Assembly: GCF_900105125.1 (NCBI RefSeq)
Contig: NZ_LT629750.1
Span: 3,658,001 to 3,722,000, forward strand
From: Bradyrhizobium canariense
Lineage (GTDB): Bacteria > Pseudomonadota > Alphaproteobacteria > Rhizobiales > Xanthobacteraceae
Direction of reading: 5' to 3'
Length of the DNA: 64,000 nt
Positions within the stretch are counted from its first letter, which is position 1. Every line of letters starts with the position of its first letter. The position numbers and the translations under genes are program-made. Positions 62,711 to 64,000 of this stretch are shown in pieces. The notes under the pieces were generated by a model. The model was not told the DNA's origin. It saw only the letters and a program-made list of their open reading frames with translations, and ran no database searches.

Positions 62711-63541
62711 TTAGTCGCGGACCGGCAGCCAAATCTCCAAACCGCCATTGCCGGTGAGCGGATCGAAGTTCTCGTCATAACGCTCGAAGCTGGGCGCATC
62801 TGCCGCTTTAAGGCCGGACGCCGGCAGCCAGTGATTCCAGATCGTATTGATGGTACGGCGAATGGTCGAAATGTGGTCACGGTGGGTAAAGACCGCATAT
62901 TTTTGTTCGGGAATCCGAACGCGGGCGAATTCGCGCGGCAGGTCGGAGAAGTCAGACACCTCGACGCCGGCGATGTAGTCGAAGTTTCCGGCGTCGTCGC
63001 CGTTGCAGCAAACGCCGTAGGCCACCTGCCCGATCCGACCAGGAATATTTCCGACAGATTGGTGAAAGCGCTGCCATTGACCGGGAATGGCGGCGCCGGA
63101 TTCGCATGTGTAACGTTCGCTGAAACCCGCGACCAGAAGCGGATGGCTGGTCTCGAAGCGCGGCGCCCGAAGATTGTCGATAGCGGTTGAATCCATGATG
63201 ATCGGCTCCTGAAGCTTGAGGGTATCAAGACGCGCGGTGCGGACCGCTTCGGGCGTCAGCCCAAAATGGTCGCGGAACGCGCGGGTGAACGCTTCGTGCG
63301 AGCCGTAATCTGCCTCCAGCGCGAGCGTGAGGATATTGGGCGCGCCCTTGGCCAGAGCGCGCGCTGCCTCAGTGAGGCGCCGGGCACGCACATAGCGCAT
63401 GACCGGCAGCCCTGTTGCGGCGGCGAACGCCCTGACCATGTGGAAGCGCGAGATTCCAGCGACGCCAGCAATACCGTCGAGCGTCAGCTCGTCGGCAAGG
63501 TGGCTTTCGATAAACCAGAGCGCTTTCTGAGCAGGACTCAT
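62711..63541 (-). CDS. AraC-family regulator with GyrI-like ligand domain
   Basis: A 276-aa regulator of the Rob/SoxS-type order. The N-terminal tandem HTH (about 1-110) includes ELTLDGIAGVAGISRFHMVR and the second HTH ALEADYGSHEAFTRAFRDHF. The C-terminal GyrI-like/AraC effector domain (about 120-276) has VAYGVCCNGDDAGNFDYIAG and the KYAVFTHRDHIS strand. It probably senses a small hydrophobic ligand or drug. It is divergent from the ABC binding-protein gene, with 261 bases between. Confidence 0.9.
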   Translation of the reverse strand: MSPAQKALWFIESHLADELTLDGIAGVAGISRFHMVRAFAAATGLPVMRYVRARRLTEAARALAKGAPNILTLALEADYGSHEAFTRAFRDHFGLTPEAVRTARLDTLKLQEPIIMDSTAIDNLRAPRFETSHPLLVAGFSERYTCESGAAIPGQWQRFHQSVGNIPGRIGQVAYGVCCNGDDAGNFDYIAGVEVSDFSDLPREFARVRIPEQKYAVFTHRDHISTIRRTINTIWNHWLPASGLKAADAPSFERYDENFDPLTGNGGLEIWLPVRD

Positions 63542-63802
63542 CAGGAACGGCCTTCGTTCGAAGCGTAGGCACTATGATCGCGTTGCGTGGGCCGCGCTTG
63601 ACAGTCCTTGCTGTCTTAGCCCCGCGAGATACTCGCCGGGGCGCACGGTCATCCCTCTTCCGCTCTGCGGAAATTAACGGCAAAGGCATCGCTGGCAACA
63701 TCAAACCAATCGTGCATACTGGCCTCGCATTCAATCCGACGGCTCAAGAAGCTGCCCGCCAAAAAGACCGCCTGAGCCTCGGCCAGAACGTCAGGGAGGA
63801 CG
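63542..63802. other. Spacer between AraC regulator and ABC binding-protein gene
   Basis: About 260 bases without a gene. GGGAGGA ends nine bases before the binding-protein start. No strong hairpin is seen, so promoters of both divergent genes should lie here. Confidence 0.5.
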
Positions 63803-64000
63803 ATGATGCACCACCATGTCTCGAGCTCTGCCAGATCTTTGGTCAAATCCTTAAGCCTTGCGGGGTTGCTCGCCGTAGCACTTGCAGTACCTGCGAGCGC
63901 GGAGAAGAAATACGATCCCGGCGCGACCGACGCCGAAATCAAGATCGGCAATATCATGCCCTATTCGGGGCCGGCGTCCGCCTATGCGACGATCGGCAAG
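63803..64000 (+). CDS. Branched-chain-type ABC substrate-binding protein, 3' end beyond the window
   Basis: The first 66 codons of a periplasmic binding protein. Signal peptide (about 12-32: VKSLSLAGLLAVALAVPASA) follows a lead with three His. The mature start GATDAEIKIGNIMPYSGPAS is the classical LivK-type opening (EIKIGxxxPYSGPASAY). The start has GGGAGGA upstream with two adjacent ATGs (63803, 63806). The rest lies outside the window, so the substrate cannot be assessed. Confidence 0.9.
   Translation, partial: MMHHHVSSSARSLVKSLSLAGLLAVALAVPASAEKKYDPGATDAEIKIGNIMPYSGPASAYATIGK

Overview
The window is a GC-rich, gene-dense chromosomal segment from an alphaproteobacterium, most likely Bradyrhizobium or a close Nitrobacteraceae relative. 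The grounds are the gene families present (dodecin, DUF6429, DUF2277, MoxR/VWA pair, many Tat- and Sec-exported oxidoreductases), two GGAAC-N16-(C/T)GTT promoters of the rhizobial EcfG type in front of PRC-barrel genes, Irr-type iron control palindromes at a bacterioferritin pair, and several families of short palindromic intergenic repeats. I see no rRNA, tRNA, CRISPR array, prophage or intact insertion sequence.

Layout. 1-11.4 kb is redox and transport: a truncated SDR, DUF1543, an aldo/keto reductase plus SDR pair, a coupled minus-strand operon (Tat-exported NADP-binding protein, NTP/NDP-exchanger-like transporter, glutamine amidotransferase), a second Tat-exported aldo/keto reductase, an aldehyde dehydrogenase divergent from an HTH/periplasmic-binding-fold regulator, and a branched-chain-type ABC binding protein. 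11.4-18.2 kb holds small stress and secreted proteins (dodecin, two PRC-barrel proteins with EcfG-type promoters, a Gly-Pro-rich protein) around a pyruvate/indolepyruvate decarboxylase-like enzyme, with long noncoding stretches. 18.3-20.5 kb is an OmpR/EnvZ-type two-component pair. 22.5-28.3 kb carries a lytic transglycosylase and then a TPP-riboswitch-controlled thiamine operon, thiO-thiS-thiG-thiE-thiC.

28.3-36.5 kb is the most accessory-looking part. It has a TctC remnant, REP-like palindromes, a YeeE/YedE pair with ridA, a two-gene unit of unknown function lying between ridA and a broken ridA paralogue, a RAYT-type REP transposase that has lost its HUH motif, and nearly 1 kb of noncoding repeat-rich DNA. 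36.5-45.7 kb has an orphan Fis-type HTH, a cytochrome P450 with an unusual I-helix, a collagen-like protein, several small domains of unknown function, bfr/bfd with Irr boxes, and two paralogous glycine-rich secreted proteins. 45.8-56.6 kb on the minus strand has cell-wall enzymes (MltB-like, L,D-transpeptidase with tandem repeats), Tam, EttA, two rhodaneses and a VWA protein. A divergent MoxR ATPase, an FMO, a GMC oxidoreductase, a GNAT, an SMP-30 lactonase, an AraC/GyrI-like regulator and the start of another ABC binding protein complete the window.

How genes work together. The thi operon makes and condenses the thiazole and pyrimidine precursors of TMP and is shut off by TPP. Bfr stores iron and Bfd releases it, both under likely Irr control. 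The MoxR and VWA proteins probably form a metal-centre or complex maturation chaperone. Most other genes stand alone. The strongest unexplained items are the ridA-flanked gene pair, the degenerate RAYT in its REP nest, and the four copies of one palindromic repeat that sit inside the thi operon and around a rhodanese gene.
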